From Prevotella aurantiaca JCM 15754 (GTDB lineage Bacteria; Bacteroidota; Bacteroidia; Bacteroidales; Bacteroidaceae), in contig NZ_BAKF01000007.1 in assembly GCF_000614025.1 (NCBI RefSeq), forward strand, positions 1 through 64,000: a stretch of DNA of 64,000 nucleotides, read 5' to 3'. The position numbers and the translations under genes were made by a program. The notes under the pieces were generated by a model. It was not told where the DNA came from. It saw only the letters and a program-made list of their open reading frames with translations, and ran no database searches. This document shows positions 28,975 through 39,818 of the stretch, in pieces. How positions within the stretch are numbered: position 1 is the first letter of the stretch; every line of letters begins with the position of its first letter.

Positions 28975-29817
28975 ATGTTGAACAATCTGCTTTATATAGC
29001 ATGGCAGCCTAACGAATACCTTGTACGCTTCGGCTCAATGGGCATTCGTTGGTATGGAATGTGCTGGCTTGTGGGCTTTGCTGTTGCATATCTCCTTATG
29101 AGATGGCTTTTTAGACGCCACAAGATAGCCGACGAAAAGTTCGAGCCTATGTTCCTTTACGTCTTCCTTGGGGCGTTTATAGGTGCTCGTTTGGGTCATT
29201 GTTTCTTTTACGAACCTAAGGAATTCTTCGATTCATGGCAGCATTTTATAGAGATTTTCCTTCCAATTAAGTTCCTTGCAGGCGGTGGTTGGAAGTTCGT
29301 AGGCTATCAAGGATTAGCTTCTCATGGTGGTGTTGTCGGCCTCCTCGTAGGTCTTTACCTTTATATAAAGCGTACAAAGCTGAATGCTTGGGTGGTTTTA
29401 GACTTTATGGGCATCTGCTCTACCGTAACATCGGTGTTTATTCGCTTGGGCAATCTAATGAATTCGGAGATTATAGGAAAGGTAACTGACGTGCCTTGGG
29501 CGTTCATCTTCTACGATGTCGATACTTATCCACGCCACCCAGGACAACTTTACGAGGCGATAGCTTACTTTGTTTTCTTCTGGATAATCTTCCTTATTTA
29601 TAGAAAATATCCTAAGAAAGTGGGCACAGGACTTTACTTCGGACTATGTCTTGCGCTGATTTTTACTTTCCGTTTCTTTATCGAATACACGAAGGAAGTA
29701 CAAGTAGACTTCGAATCAAATCTGCCTATTGATATGGGACAGATACTCAGTATACCATTCGTAATACTGGGAGTATGGTCGATTATGAGGTCGAGAGGTA
29801 AGGAATACAACGGCTAA
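28975..29817 (+). CDS. lgt: Prolipoprotein diacylglyceryl transferase
   Basis: 280 residues, about seven membrane helices. It transfers diacylglycerol from phosphatidylglycerol to the lipobox Cys of prolipoproteins, the first step in maturing lipoproteins such as those at 127, 57092 and 61174. Motifs: GARLGHCFFYEP, ASHGGVVGLLVG, the IRLGNLMNSEIIGK signature, and RHPGQLYEA. A terminator follows. Confidence 0.95.
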   Translation: MLNNLLYIAWQPNEYLVRFGSMGIRWYGMCWLVGFAVAYLLMRWLFRRHKIADEKFEPMFLYVFLGAFIGARLGHCFFYEPKEFFDSWQHFIEIFLPIKFLAGGGWKFVGYQGLASHGGVVGLLVGLYLYIKRTKLNAWVVLDFMGICSTVTSVFIRLGNLMNSEIIGKVTDVPWAFIFYDVDTYPRHPGQLYEAIAYFVFFWIIFLIYRKYPKKVGTGLYFGLCLALIFTFRFFIEYTKEVQVDFESNLPIDMGQILSIPFVILGVWSIMRSRGKEYNG

Positions 29818-29847
29818 AGTAATTGAACAATACCAGAAATAATTCAC

Positions 29848-29886
29848 AATAACGCTCTGCAAGTTTATTGCAGAGCCGTTATTGTT
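29848..29886 (+). terminator. Terminator after lgt
   Basis: AATAACG-CTCTGCA and TGCAGAG-CCGTTATT pair around AGTTTAT with one bulged base, followed by GTTAG. Confidence 0.7.
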
Positions 29887-30028
29887 AGTGGGCAGAAAGG
29901 TTCTTATAAAACTTTATGGAGGAAACAAATTACTTATTGTAGCATTCGGACATGAACTAAAAGCTGGTTTGGTTTTATATCAAAGATACTTTGTTTTTGT
30001 AAAGAAAATAGTATAAAAAAACAATAGA

Positions 30029-30160
30029 ACCACTTTGACTTTGCAAAAGTGGCTGTTTCGCGATGCAATATAGCCTCTTTTACCGTGCAAAACAGCCGCT
30101 TTTGGAACGCAAAACAATGGGTTTTGCAATGCTTTGATACAGAGATAGTTAAGCGATAAA
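30029..30160. repeat. 22-bp periodic array C (CAAAA/TTTTG type) with conserved tail
   Basis: CAAAA-N7-TTTCG-N5-CAATA-N7-TTTTA-N5-CAAAA-N7-TTTTG-N5-CAAAA-N7-TTTTG: five half-turn repeats with an exact 22-bp period. The tail CAATGGGTTTTGCAATGCTT, then TTGATACAGAGATAGTTA and GCGATAA, matches array B. TTTTTGTAAAGAAAATA lies just upstream (29994-30010). The array fills most of the lgt-mutS gap; both genes converge on it. Confidence 0.85.
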
Positions 30161-30185
30161 TATTATTGAAATAAATCTTTACACT

Positions 30186-32852
30186 TTATTTACTGTTCGG
30201 AAGTACAATTCGCTTGATTTCGTTGAGCTTGTTCAATGCCTCAACAGGCGTAAGGTTGTTGATGTCTAAGCCTATAATCTCGTCTCGTATCTGCGTTAAT
30301 ACAGGGTCGTCAAGTTGGAAGAACGAAAGCTGAACCCCTTCCCTACTCTGCTCAAGCTTCTCTGCTGATGGCTTTCCTACGCTACCTACCTGCGCATTGT
30401 CGGTCTCCAATTCTTTCAAAACAACATTGGCACGCTTTACAATCGACTTCGGCATACCTGCAATGTCGGCAACATGGATACCAAAAGAATGCTCGCTGCC
30501 ACCTCGTTCTAACTTTCTTACGAAGATAATCTTGCCGTCTAACTCCTTCACAGATACGTTAAAGTTCTTTATTCTTCGGAAACTCTTGGCCATTTCGTTA
30601 AGCTCATGGTAGTGCGTAGCGAAGAGAGTACGAGCCGTTGCACGTGGTTGTTCGTGCAGATACTCTACGATTGCCCAAGCAATGCTGATACCATCGTAGG
30701 TGCTTGTGCCTCGTCCCAGCTCGTCGAACAATACCAACGAGCGAGGCGTAACATTGTTTAGAATGTTCGATGCTTCGGTCATTTCAACCATAAACGTAGA
30801 CTCTCCAAGCGAAATATTATCGGAAGCACCCACTCGAGTGAATACTTTATCGACCAAACCTATTCTCGCACTCTCTGCGGGAACGAAACAACCAACCTGC
30901 GCCAATAGTACTATGAGAGCGGTTTGACGCAACAGAGCCGATTTACCAGCCATATTAGGACCAGTTATCATCATTATCTGCTGTTGCTCGTTGTCGAGAT
31001 ATACATCGTTCGGAATGTATTGTTCGCCAAGCGGAAGTTGAGTTTCTATCACAGGGTGGCGGCCTTTCTTGATGTCAATTACCAAACTATCGTCTACCGA
31101 AGGGCGTACATACTTGTTTTCTTCAGCTATGTTTGCGAATGACAATAGGCAGTCGAGGCGTGCCACGAGGTTGGCATTGATTTGTATTTGAGGGATAAAC
31201 TCCTGCATAACCTGTATCAATTCGTTGAAAAGACGCGCTTCGAGAGCGAGTATTTTCTCGTCGGCACCAAGTATTTTAGCTTCGTATTCCTTCAGTTCTG
31301 GGGTGATATAGCGCTCTGCTTGTGCAAGGGTTTGCTTGCGAATCCAGTCCGCTGGCACCTTATCCTTAAAAGTATTGCGCACCTCAAGGTAGTATCCGAA
31401 AACGTTGTTGAAGCCAATTTTCAGCGAATTGATGCCTGTTTGAGCCGCTTCTTTCTCTTGAATGTCAAGCAAAACCTGCTTTCCATTGTCGCGAATCGAC
31501 CTCAATTCGTCCAGTTCAGCGTTGAAACCATGTGCTATAACGTCGCCTTTAGCAATCAGTTGTGGCGGTTCTGGCTTTATTTCTTGCTCTATTCGGTCTC
31601 TAATCGACTCGCAAAGATTCAGTTGTTCGCCTACTCTCTTCAGCGCTTCGTTGTTTGCATAGAGGCAAGCGGACTTGATTGGCAGTATAGCACGTAGGGC
31701 AATCTTCAGCTGAACAACCTCTCTCGGCGACACTCGGCCTGCTGCTACTTTCGAAATAATGCGTTCTAAGTCGCCCATACGGTGGAGTTGGTCGTTCAAA
31801 CATTGGCGGAATTCGGGTTCACGGAAGTAGTATTCCACTATATCCAAACGCTCGTTAATCGGCTTTACGTCCTTTAATGGGAACACAAGCCAACGATGCA
31901 GCATTCTGCCACCCATTGGAGTAATTGTTCGGTCTACCACGTTGAGCAGCGAAGAACCATCTTCTTGCATTGGCGCAACAAGTTCTAAGGAACGAATAGT
32001 AAAGCGGTCGAGTCGCACATACTTCTCTTCTTCAATGCGAGCGAGCGATGTTATGTGGTTAATATTAGTATGCTGGGTAAGTTCTAAGTACTGCATAATA
32101 GCCCCAGCAGCTATTACTCCGTTGTTAAGATGGTCTACACCGAAACCCTTTAAGTTCTTTGTTCCAAAGTGTTTCAGTAGTTTTTGGCGCGCAGAAAGGT
32201 CGGTAAACACCCAGTCTTCCATTTCAAACACACACAAACGAGTGCCGAAATGACGCTCAAAGTCCGACTTTCGTATGCGATCGTACAATACTTCCTTTGG
32301 CGAAAAGTTACCAATGAGCTTTTCAACATAGTCAAATGTGCCCTCACCGGTAAGGAATTCTCCTGTAGAAATGTCGAGAAAGCTAACTCCGCACGCCCCT
32401 TTTCCGAAGTGAACAGCCGCCAAGAAGTTGTTTTCCTTATAGTTTAGCACGTTGTCTCCCATAGCAACGCCCGGTGTAACAAGCTCTGTTATACCTCGTC
32501 GCACCATTTTGTCTTCGGCAGACAAGCCCCGTTTGCCCTTTAAAGCCTCACGTTTCTTCTTCGGATCTTCGAGTTGGTCGCATATTGCAACGCGTTTTCC
32601 AGCACGAATAAGCTTTGGTAAGAATGTATCAAGCGCATGATGGGGAAATCCAGCCATCTCATCTCCAGCGGCAGCACCATTGTTTCGTCGTGTCAAAGTA
32701 ATGCCGAGGATTTTAGAAGCTTCTATGGCATCGTCGCAATACGTTTCGTAGAAGTCGCCACACCTAAAGAGCAATAATGCATCGGGGTGCTTTTCTTTCA
32801 TCGAAAAGAATTGTCGCATCATCGGAGTGAGCCCTTTGTTGTCTTTTGCCAT
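30186..32852 (-). CDS. mutS: DNA mismatch repair protein MutS
   Basis: 888 residues. The mismatch-binding domain I has the Phe-X-Glu motif in [12 protein letters not shown]. The ATPase domain has Walker [15 protein letters not shown] and Walker [15 protein letters not shown], and ends with a helix-turn-helix dimer region. It recognises mismatches and recruits MutL. It is monocistronic with its own promoter and intact at the usual length. Confidence 0.96.
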   Translation of the reverse strand: MAKDNKGLTPMMRQFFSMKEKHPDALLLFRCGDFYETYCDDAIEASKILGITLTRRNNGAAAGDEMAGFPHHALDTFLPKLIRAGKRVAICDQLEDPKKKREALKGKRGLSAEDKMVRRGITELVTPGVAMGDNVLNYKENNFLAAVHFGKGACGVSFLDISTGEFLTGEGTFDYVEKLIGNFSPKEVLYDRIRKSDFERHFGTRLCVFEMEDWVFTDLSARQKLLKHFGTKNLKGFGVDHLNNGVIAAGAIMQYLELTQHTNINHITSLARIEEEKYVRLDRFTIRSLELVAPMQEDGSSLLNVVDRTITPMGGRMLHRWLVFPLKDVKPINERLDIVEYYFREPEFRQCLNDQLHRMGDLERIISKVAAGRVSPREVVQLKIALRAILPIKSACLYANNEALKRVGEQLNLCESIRDRIEQEIKPEPPQLIAKGDVIAHGFNAELDELRSIRDNGKQVLLDIQEKEAAQTGINSLKIGFNNVFGYYLEVRNTFKDKVPADWIRKQTLAQAERYITPELKEYEAKILGADEKILALEARLFNELIQVMQEFIPQIQINANLVARLDCLLSFANIAEENKYVRPSVDDSLVIDIKKGRHPVIETQLPLGEQYIPNDVYLDNEQQQIMMITGPNMAGKSALLRQTALIVLLAQVGCFVPAESARIGLVDKVFTRVGASDNISLGESTFMVEMTEASNILNNVTPRSLVLFDELGRGTSTYDGISIAWAIVEYLHEQPRATARTLFATHYHELNEMAKSFRRIKNFNVSVKELDGKIIFVRKLERGGSEHSFGIHVADIAGMPKSIVKRANVVLKELETDNAQVGSVGKPSAEKLEQSREGVQLSFFQLDDPVLTQIRDEIIGLDINNLTPVEALNKLNEIKRIVLPNSK

Positions 32853-32898
32853 ATTGTTTTTACCTTTCTTACCTTTCGTTATCGTAATTCGTGAAATG

Positions 32899-32930
32899 CA
32901 AAAATACGAATTTTCAGCATACTTTCCAAA
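32899..32930 (-). promoter_or_regulatory. mutS promoter
   Basis: On the minus strand TTTG (32927-32930), a 20-nt spacer and TATTTTTG (32899-32906). This is a consensus Bacteroidota promoter 46 bp upstream of the ATG. Confidence 0.65.
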
Positions 32931-32983
32931 CGATAATCAATTTATTTAGACTTGGTTTAATGGTCTGTTTTATGAACTCAGCA

Positions 32984-34476
32984 CTATAATTTGAAACCGA
33001 TTCCAAGCCTTACATCGTAGGTTGTTGTATGACAATTGGGCCGATAATGATAATGAAAATTGCGGAAAACAAATAGCGAAGAAGCTGCCATAAACCAATG
33101 TTTAGATAGTGAAATCTCTATTTTGGGTTGTAAAAGAAAGGTTATTACCTTGCCACGGTCGCCCAAAACACTGTAATCAATGTATTCTTTAGCCTCATCT
33201 TCGTCTTCGTAACCATGCCAAGAGAATAGTCTTTTTAAGTCGGCGAGTAGGCTAAAGCGAGCAATAGAGCCATAATTGAAACCAGAAAAGCTTTTAATAC
33301 TATAGCCACTGCCTAAGCTATACTCGCGATTATAGCGGTTGTTGTGATAGTCGGATAGGGCACCACCCAACAAAACACCATTGAAGTAAAGTTCAGAAAA
33401 GCATTTTAGCAGTCCTAAATGGTAATACCAAGCTACACCAAGTCCCATACTTGCAGCTTCAGACACTTTGTATGGCACTGTTCCATTGATGGAATCGGTT
33501 GAATAAAAGTCGAAATTCTGATACAATCCTATGGTTGTCGTGCTATGTTTGCTTTGTAATAATGGCCAGTTGCGTAGTTGTCCGATGATATTAGCATTAC
33601 TTACGAGTGATTGTTCCATACCTGGACTGAGCCTAAGTTAGCTCTAAAGAAGTCGTAAGGGCGTTTATTTGATGCTTCAACGGGCGAACCATAATTAAAA
33701 CTAATGTTGAAAACGGTGCGATAATGTGGTTTTACTCCTGCATTATGGCTGTCGAGCATTTGTATATTAGTAAGAATGGAACAGTCAAGCGGTATATTTG
33801 TAGTTGTTTCCAGCTTGCTTTGACTTTTCGATACACGGAAAGCTTCACCCGATATTAAGCGAGTAAAGCCCCGAGAAGGGTTTATTATTGTACCGATTAC
33901 TTCGCTTACAACACGTTGAAAACCACGTTTGCGGTTATCGAAAATGCGGTCTGAAACCCTATGCAGTACCTCCCCCATTGCCAATCCGCCCGCCGATGTT
34001 GTTATAAAGTCGTTGATAGACGGGCGTTCCATTTCTCCGCTGATTTCCCACATTACGCTTCCAAGAGCTACATAAGGTATGGTTTCAACGTAAGACAAGC
34101 CATTACTGCGTGCTGCATTATAGTATATTGAGCCATGATAGGGGTGTAAGAACATGTTAGTCCTAAAGATATCGCTGTCCCAATACCACTTTTTGGGCGA
34201 TAGATTCCTGCTTATCGTTTTCGAAGTAACTTTCGAATAAGGAGTATCGAGTATGTATCTGTCAAAAGCAAGAATACTAAGATTAGCCGCAACAACTTGT
34301 GTTGCTGCGCACCAAGGATTCTTCCGAACAACAATTGTATCGGGAATAGAGTCTTTCTGCTGTGTTCTCTCTATTGAAACTGTATCCTTATACGTGTCAA
34401 GTAATGTATTGCTGCCAATGAGGCCTATTTGAGTGGCAAACAAGTTGGCAAGCAAAAGTATATTTGCAAGTAGCAC
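32984..34476 (-). pseudogene. DUF3943 domain-containing protein, frameshifted
   Basis: Two overlapping frames (33601-34476 and 32984-33619) form one 497-residue protein. The N-part has a signal peptide (ANILLLANLFATQIG), then the DUF3943 core (NPWCAATQVVAANLSILAFD, SNGLSYVETIPYVALGSVMW, SEVIGTIINPSRGF). The C-part is rich in beta strands and ends in DVRLGIGFKL, like an outer-membrane barrel. Restoring one G at about 33620 (coding strand CAGGGTATGG) joins SVQ to GMEQSLVSNANIIG in frame. Function unknown, outer-membrane location inferred. Confidence 0.78.
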
Positions 34477-34496
34477 TTGTGTTATATTTATTGCTA

Positions 34497-34504
34497 CAAA
34501 GGTA
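34497..34504 (-). promoter_or_regulatory. -7 promoter element for DUF3943 gene
   Basis: CAAAGGTA reads TACCTTTG on the minus strand (TAnnTTTG), 21 bp upstream of the gene. Confidence 0.5.
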
Positions 34505-34739
34505 GATAATACTTAGAGAATTGCTTAAAAGAACAGATTTTTTTAACTACAATTACGACATTCAGCGCTCTTCATAGATATTTTAACGAGTGCTTAATGT
34601 TACTCGAAAAATAATATATTGGTTTTACTTTTCTGAATAGAAAAAATCTCTTTTATTTCTTATTTCATATGTGATGATTAAACAATAAGAATGTAAAGAT
34701 TTTACATAAGATGTAGTATTGTGTAACAAGCTTGTTATC

Positions 34740-34842
34740 AGTGTTTTGCAATAGAGCCTGTTTTGCATTGTAAAACAGGCTCTATTGCACGGCAAAAGTG
34801 CCTATATTGTCGTGCAAAACAGGCACTATTACAAAACGAAAT
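34740..34842. repeat. 22-bp periodic array D (CAAAA/TTTTG type)
   Basis: TTTTG-N5-TAAAA-N7-TATTG-N5-CAAAA-N7-TATTG-N5-CAAAA-N7-TATTA with exact 22-bp period. The arms AGAGCCTGTTTT and AAAACAGGCTCT (34753-34783) form a perfect 12-bp inverted repeat with a 7-nt centre. The remainder of the 34505-35017 gap shows no gene. Confidence 0.85.
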
Positions 34843-35017
34843 AACTTATGTCGTTTTCTAATAAAGAAATCTTTACAAAATCAATGCTATTATGTGAACT
34901 TTTAATTCAATTTTTTAAGAGAAGGCAGAAGATTACTATAATTTTTAGAAAAGTATTCCGTTATAATGGTAACGCAGTCAAAGCGATTGCCAATAAAAAC
35001 TTAAAGAATAACAGATT

Positions 35018-35335
35018 ATGATTCTTACAACAACTCCAAACATCGAAGGTTATAAGATTTTAGAGTACAAAGGACTTGTAACGGGTGAAACAATTATTGG
35101 TGCTAACTTTATAAAAGACATCTTTGCAGGTATCAGAGACATTGTAGGCGGACGAAGCAAGTCGTACGAAAAGGTGTTGCAGGAAGGCAAGGAGACTTCT
35201 ATTCAAGAAATGATGCAACGTGCACAGGAATTGGGTGCAAACGCTATTGTGGGCATCGACATCGATTATGAGACAGTAGGGCAGGGCGGTTCGATGCTGA
35301 TGGTGGCTGTTTCGGGCACCGCAGTGCGTATATAA
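35018..35335 (+). CDS. YbjQ family (UPF0145/DUF74) protein
   Basis: 105 residues matching the YbjQ/UPF0145 family: [20 protein letters not shown] at the start, [11 protein letters not shown] in the middle and [18 protein letters not shown] near the end. Small pentameric beta-rich proteins, sometimes annotated as heavy-metal binding, of unknown function. Single gene between two intergenic repeats. Confidence 0.92.
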   Translation: MILTTTPNIEGYKILEYKGLVTGETIIGANFIKDIFAGIRDIVGGRSKSYEKVLQEGKETSIQEMMQRAQELGANAIVGIDIDYETVGQGGSMLMVAVSGTAVRI

Positions 35336-35359
35336 TAAGTCTTTAGCACATATATAATA

Positions 35360-35437
35360 AAAGGAGTTAAAGCGTAAAGAGAACTTTGAAGAGGTTGTTT
35401 TTAATCCTCTTTATTCCCTTTAAGCTTTAACTCCTTT
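35360..35437. repeat. Long-hairpin element, copy 2 (between convergent genes)
   Basis: AAAGGAGTTAAAGC and GCTTTAACTCCTTT are perfect 14-bp inverted ends of a 78-bp element with an inner stem (AAGAGG/CCTCTT). The ends are nearly identical to those at 25359-25431. Here it can serve as a two-way terminator for ybjQ and cysS. Confidence 0.65.
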
Positions 35438-35451
35438 GTAGTTTTCAGCCT

Positions 35452-36939
35452 TTATTTATCCAACTTCCAAGTTACACCGTCCTTGGTATCTTTTACTTGG
35501 AAGCCAGCTTCAGCAAGTGCATCGCGTATTTGGTCGCTTACAGCCCAGTCTTTATTGGCTTTTGCTTTTGCGCGTAAATCGAGCACCATGTCCACTACTT
35601 TGCCGTAAGCAGCCTCTCTTGCGTCATTGTTAGCGCCACGTTCGTTTATCAAACCCAGTATATCGAAAGCAAAAAGGCTCATGGTTTCGCTGAGTTCCTT
35701 TAAATCTTCTTCGCTAATTTGCGCTTTATGGTCGATAAGAAGATTCACTATGTGGCACGCTTCGAATAGGTTTGAGATGACAGCAGGGGTCATAAGGTCA
35801 TCGTTCATCGCATCGTAACACTTTTGTCGCAGTGCTGCAACAAACTTTTTAGTATTCTCATCGCTTGCAGTAGCGGCTTGAATACGCTTCAAATCCTCTA
35901 TAGCGTTCATCAATCTTTCGTATCCTTTCTGTGCAGCTTGTAGGGCTTCGTTTGAGAAATCTACCGTTCCGCGATAGTGAGCAGATAGGATAAAGAAACG
36001 AATCGTCATAGGAGAGTAAGCCTGTTGTAACGTTTCGTGGTTGCCAGTGAAGAACTGTTCCAGCGTAATGAAGTTGTTTAACGACTTACCCATCTTCTGT
36101 CCGTTGATGGTTATCATGTTATTGTGCATCCAATACTTCACCATTTGCTCGCCTTGGGCTGCTACTGCCTGTGCAATTTCGCACTCATGGTGTGGGAAAA
36201 CCAAGTCCATTCCACCTCCATGTATATCAAAATGCTTGCCAAGGTACTTCCTTCCCATCGCCGTACACTCACAATGCCAGCCTGGGAAGCCCTCACTCCA
36301 AGGCGAAGGCCATCGCATTATGTGCTCAGGCATAGCCCTTTTCCATAAAGCAAAGTCTACTTGGTTTCGCTTTTCGCCCACTCCGTTAAGCTCACGCGAG
36401 TTGTTTATCATGTCATTAAGGTTACGACCAGACAGAATACCATAACGATGGTCCTTGTCAAACTTAGCTACGTCGAAGTAAATGCTGCCGTTACTCTCGT
36501 AAGCGTAACCGTTTTGCATTATCTCCTTAACGAGTTCTTCTTGCTCTATAATGTGTCCTGTAGCGTGAGGCTCTATTGATGGCGGCAGAACATTAAGCGA
36601 ACGCATTGCATCATGATAGCGATTGGTGTAGAATTGCGCTATTTCCATAGGCTCAAGTTGCTCCAATCGTGCTTTCTTTGCTATCTTATCGTCGCCTTCA
36701 TCAGCGTCGTGCTCTAAGTGTCCTACGTCAGTTATGTTGCGAACATAGCGCACTTTATAGCCAATATGCTGTAGATAGCGAAACAAAATATCGAATGTTA
36801 TTGATGGACGGGCGTGTCCCAAGTGTGGATCACCATATACAGTAGGGCCACAAACATACATTCCGACATTCGGAGCAGCTATCGGCTGGAAGCGTTCCTT
36901 CTGCCGATGCAGTGTATTATATATAACTAAATTCTGCAT
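35452..36939 (-). CDS. cysS: Cysteine-tRNA ligase
   Basis: 495 residues, class I synthetase. HIGH motif [13 protein letters not shown] variant KMGKSLNN, and zinc ligands in [18 protein letters not shown] and [10 protein letters not shown]. Normal length with the C-terminal DALR-like domain. It is divergent from pncB, and each gene has its own -7 element in the 133-bp gap. Confidence 0.96.
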   Translation of the reverse strand: MQNLVIYNTLHRQKERFQPIAAPNVGMYVCGPTVYGDPHLGHARPSITFDILFRYLQHIGYKVRYVRNITDVGHLEHDADEGDDKIAKKARLEQLEPMEIAQFYTNRYHDAMRSLNVLPPSIEPHATGHIIEQEELVKEIMQNGYAYESNGSIYFDVAKFDKDHRYGILSGRNLNDMINNSRELNGVGEKRNQVDFALWKRAMPEHIMRWPSPWSEGFPGWHCECTAMGRKYLGKHFDIHGGGMDLVFPHHECEIAQAVAAQGEQMVKYWMHNNMITINGQKMGKSLNNFITLEQFFTGNHETLQQAYSPMTIRFFILSAHYRGTVDFSNEALQAAQKGYERLMNAIEDLKRIQAATASDENTKKFVAALRQKCYDAMNDDLMTPAVISNLFEACHIVNLLIDHKAQISEEDLKELSETMSLFAFDILGLINERGANNDAREAAYGKVVDMVLDLRAKAKANKDWAVSDQIRDALAEAGFQVKDTKDGVTWKLDK

Positions 36940-36970
36940 TTGCTTAGTTCTTTATCATTAATAATAGGTG

Positions 36971-36978
36971 CAAATGTA
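36971..36978 (-). promoter_or_regulatory. -7 promoter element for cysS
   Basis: CAAATGTA reads TACATTTG on the minus strand (TAnnTTTG), 32 bp before the cysS ATG. Confidence 0.55.
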
Positions 36979-37019
36979 CAAAATAAATAGGAGTTAGCTA
37001 CTTATCCATTAAGTTTTAT

Positions 37020-37027
37020 TATCTTTG
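37020..37027 (+). promoter_or_regulatory. -7 promoter element for pncB
   Basis: TATCTTTG matches TAnnTTTG, 45 bp before the pncB ATG. Confidence 0.6.
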
Positions 37028-37072
37028 CATTGGATAAAGCTTTAACAACAAGGCTGAGATTTTAGAAAAGAT

Positions 37073-38293
37073 ATGCGACAAATAATTCAACATTTCACCG
37101 ATAACGACGCTTATACGTTTAGTTGTCAGTACTACATTATGCAGACTTATCCTCGTGCTGAGGTAGAATATACATTCTTCGATCGCAATGATACAATCTA
37201 TCCGAAGGGGTTTGCCGAACTTCTAAACGAACAATTAGGATATATGCCTAATGTTATTATCACGGAAGAAGAGATTGCTTTCATGAAGAAACGTATGTAT
37301 TACCTACCTCAATGGTACTTTACCTTTCTTCGAGGCTATCGGTTCAATCCGCACGAACTTACTGTTACACAGGACGAAGAGGGGCATTTGGATATTAAAG
37401 TACGTGGCAAATGGTACTCAACTATTATGTGGGAGATGCCGATTTTAAGTATTGTTTCGGAGTTAATGCATCATCTTCAAGGCGATATAACGGCGTATAA
37501 TCCTAAGCGAGAGTACGAACGTTGCGTGGAAAAGACACATAAGATCCTCTCAAACGGACTTATTTTAAGTGATATGGGTACTCGTCGTCGTATGTCGTTC
37601 GACCACCACAACATGGTTATCCGCACGATGAAGGAGGTTTATGAACAGGGTGGCTTTACCGATAATGATGGTTTTCACCCTTGGACAGGCCGCTTTGCAG
37701 GTACCAGTAACGTATATCTTGCGATGCAATACGACCTTGTTGCGATTGGTACAATGAGTCATCAGATTATCGAATTCGAGGAATGTGTAAGTGGAATATT
37801 TGAGTGTAACTTCAACGTAATGCGCAAATTCAGCGATGTTTACGATGGAGACAATGGTATTTATCTTTACGATTGCTTTGGCGATAAGGTGTTCTTCAGC
37901 AACCTTTCTAAGCGTATGGCGATGATGTTTAACGGTTTACGTGTAGATAGCGGTGTGGAAGAGGAGCAGTTAGAGAAGATTATTGCAAAGTATAAGTCGC
38001 TCGGTATCGACCCTGCCACCAAGCAAGTGGTATTTAGCAATGGCCTTGATATCGACCGTGCCATAGAGATTCATAAGTATGTTGACGGAAGAATGAAAGA
38101 TAGTTATGGTATGGGAACCTACCTTACCTGCCATGTTGAGAACGTAAAATCAATGAATATTGTTGTGAAACTCACCCGAATGCGTATTACAGAAAGTCGC
38201 GAGTGGCACGATTGCGTGAAGCTTTCGTGTGATAAAGGTAAGACACTTGGCAATCCAGAGAAGTGTGCTTACTTGCAAATGATGATAGGGTAG
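37073..38293 (+). CDS. pncB: Nicotinate phosphoribosyltransferase
   Basis: 406 residues. It makes nicotinate mononucleotide from nicotinate and PRPP in NAD salvage. Family motifs: DNDAYTFSCQYYIMQTYP at the start, the phosphorylated-His region MSFDHHNMVIRTM, GRFAGTSNVYLAMQYDL, and the PRPP-site side VFSNGLDIDRAIEIHKY. Full length, single gene, convergent with the methyltransferase gene. Confidence 0.94.
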   Translation: MRQIIQHFTDNDAYTFSCQYYIMQTYPRAEVEYTFFDRNDTIYPKGFAELLNEQLGYMPNVIITEEEIAFMKKRMYYLPQWYFTFLRGYRFNPHELTVTQDEEGHLDIKVRGKWYSTIMWEMPILSIVSELMHHLQGDITAYNPKREYERCVEKTHKILSNGLILSDMGTRRRMSFDHHNMVIRTMKEVYEQGGFTDNDGFHPWTGRFAGTSNVYLAMQYDLVAIGTMSHQIIEFEECVSGIFECNFNVMRKFSDVYDGDNGIYLYDCFGDKVFFSNLSKRMAMMFNGLRVDSGVEEEQLEKIIAKYKSLGIDPATKQVVFSNGLDIDRAIEIHKYVDGRMKDSYGMGTYLTCHVENVKSMNIVVKLTRMRITESREWHDCVKLSCDKGKTLGNPEKCAYLQMMIG

Positions 38294-38329
38294 GGCAACA
38301 ATTGTTTTATTTTTAGGCTGCCTAAGTCC

Positions 38330-38887
38330 TTAAAACAGCAGTGCACGGGCAAACTCCCAAACTACAATACCTGCTGTAACACTTACATTTAGTGAGTGTT
38401 TTGTGCCGAATTGAGGTATTTCGAGGCAGCCATCGCTTAGGTCTACAACCGATTGATGCACACCTTTTACTTCGTTTCCAAGTACTACGGCATAGTGCTT
38501 TTGGGCAGTTGCATCGTTGTTGATAGGCGAAATATACTCCGAAAGGTCTTGTAATGCAGTCGAACCCTCTACCTGTTCGACGCTGTAAACGAAGTAACCT
38601 TTCTCTTTTAGCTGCTTTACAGCATCTTCAGCACTACTAAAATACTGCCAATCGACTGAGTTTTCAGCCCCCAAAGCCGTCTTGTGTATCTCTGCATTGG
38701 GAGGTGTAGCTGTGATTCCGCATAGATAAATCGCCTCAATACGGAAAGCATCGCACGACCGAAAGACGCTGCCAACGTTGTGAAGCGACCGCACATCGTC
38801 GAGAACAACGACGAGAGGTAGCTTTCGACTCTGCTTAAATTCCTCAAGCGAGAGGCGGTTCATTTCTATGGTACGTAGCTTTCTCAC
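38330..38887 (-). CDS. RNA methyltransferase, TrmH/SpoU family
   Basis: 185 residues. The SPOUT knot motifs are present: VVVLDDVRSLHNVGSVFRSC (motif 1), VLGNEVKGV (motif 2) and LEIPQFGTKHSLNVSVTAGI (motif 3). It 2'-O-methylates a tRNA or rRNA ribose using SAM; the target cannot be assigned. It starts with GTG overlapping the sufE TGA (GTGA), so translation is coupled; an internal ATG at 38863 is the alternative. Confidence 0.9.
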   Translation of the reverse strand: MRKLRTIEMNRLSLEEFKQSRKLPLVVVLDDVRSLHNVGSVFRSCDAFRIEAIYLCGITATPPNAEIHKTALGAENSVDWQYFSSAEDAVKQLKEKGYFVYSVEQVEGSTALQDLSEYISPINNDATAQKHYAVVLGNEVKGVHQSVVDLSDGCLEIPQFGTKHSLNVSVTAGIVVWEFARALLF

Positions 38888-39306
38888 TCGCCTTTCATAT
38901 TGAATGCCAATGCGTAAGCCTTTATCTTCTTCACCATCGAAAGCAGTCCGTTGCTGCGTGTAGGCGACAAATGTTGGTGCAAACCTATGCGCTCGATGAA
39001 GTAAAGGTCGGTATCGAGTATCTCTTTTGGTGTATGTCCGCTTACAACCCTTATGAGAAGGGCAATGATTCCCTTTGTGATAAGTGCGTCAGAATCGGCT
39101 GTAAATACCAGTTTATCGTCCTTAATATCGCATTGAAGCCATACTCGGCTTTGACAACCGTCTATTAAATTCTGTTCAGTTTTATATTCTGCACCCAGTC
39201 CTTCAAGCTCGTTTCCGAGGTCGATAAGCATTTGATACTTATCAATCCATTCGGTAAACTCGTCAAACTCAGCAATTATTTCGTCTTGTATTTCGTTGAT
39301 TGTCAT
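38884..39306 (-). CDS. sufE: SufE family Fe-S cluster protein
   Basis: 140 residues. The sulfur-accepting Cys is in LIDGCQSRVWLQ, and the rest follows the SufE pattern (LGNELEGLGAEYK, DALITKGIIALLIRVVSGHT). It takes persulfide from the SufS desulfurase. No suf genes are adjacent. Followed by the overlapping SpoU gene. Confidence 0.93.
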   Translation of the reverse strand: MTINEIQDEIIAEFDEFTEWIDKYQMLIDLGNELEGLGAEYKTEQNLIDGCQSRVWLQCDIKDDKLVFTADSDALITKGIIALLIRVVSGHTPKEILDTDLYFIERIGLHQHLSPTRSNGLLSMVKKIKAYALAFNMKGE

Positions 39307-39326
39307 CTTCGTAAATATATTATTGT

Positions 39327-39791
39327 TTATCTAATCATGTGAATACGACGGTAGTTATAGCGTCGGCTACCTAACATATTGTCTATTTCCAAGACACCAT
39401 CTCCGCAGGCAAGTATGCCAAAAGCTGCTGCCGAAGCAGTAAAAGTTGAGTAATCTAATGGTGCCTTAAAGCCCATAGACGTTGCCATTGCGATAGCGAC
39501 GGCAAGTATCATTAGCCCTGTAATCGATGCGGTCCACCTCAATTTCAGTCCAATAAGCAGACAAATAGAGAGCAAAACCTCAAGTACCGTAGCTATCCAT
39601 GCCAGTACGGGCACGGCATCAGCAGGAATATAAGGCATCAACGATTGTGTATAGGCAATGAATTTGTCCATGTCGCCCCACATACACAGTTCCTTTGGCC
39701 ATAATCCGAAGCGATCTGCTACTGCTGAAAGCATTGATGAAGCTACGGTAAGGCGCAGAAATAGTTTGGCAATTTGTCGTAGATCTATCAT
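39327..39791 (-). CDS. DoxX family membrane protein
   Basis: 154 residues with four membrane helices. Motifs: RLTVASSMLSAVADRFGLWP in helix 1, LEVLLSICLLIGLKLRWTA, and MGFKAPLDYSTFTASAAAF. DoxX-type proteins are inner-membrane and often redox-related; the exact role is unknown. 20 bp separate it from sufE downstream and 27 bp from the U32 peptidase gene upstream, so one operon is likely. Confidence 0.88.
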   Translation of the reverse strand: MIDLRQIAKLFLRLTVASSMLSAVADRFGLWPKELCMWGDMDKFIAYTQSLMPYIPADAVPVLAWIATVLEVLLSICLLIGLKLRWTASITGLMILAVAIAMATSMGFKAPLDYSTFTASAAAFGILACGDGVLEIDNMLGSRRYNYRRIHMIR

Positions 39792-39818
39792 AATTTATTA
39801 TTTTTTTATGAAGTACTT

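Noticed and set aside
30029..30160. Array C as an ordinary rho-independent terminator between lgt and mutS
   Set aside because: A normal terminator for lgt already lies at 29848-29886, and the array has several alternating stems with no T tract after a single stem.
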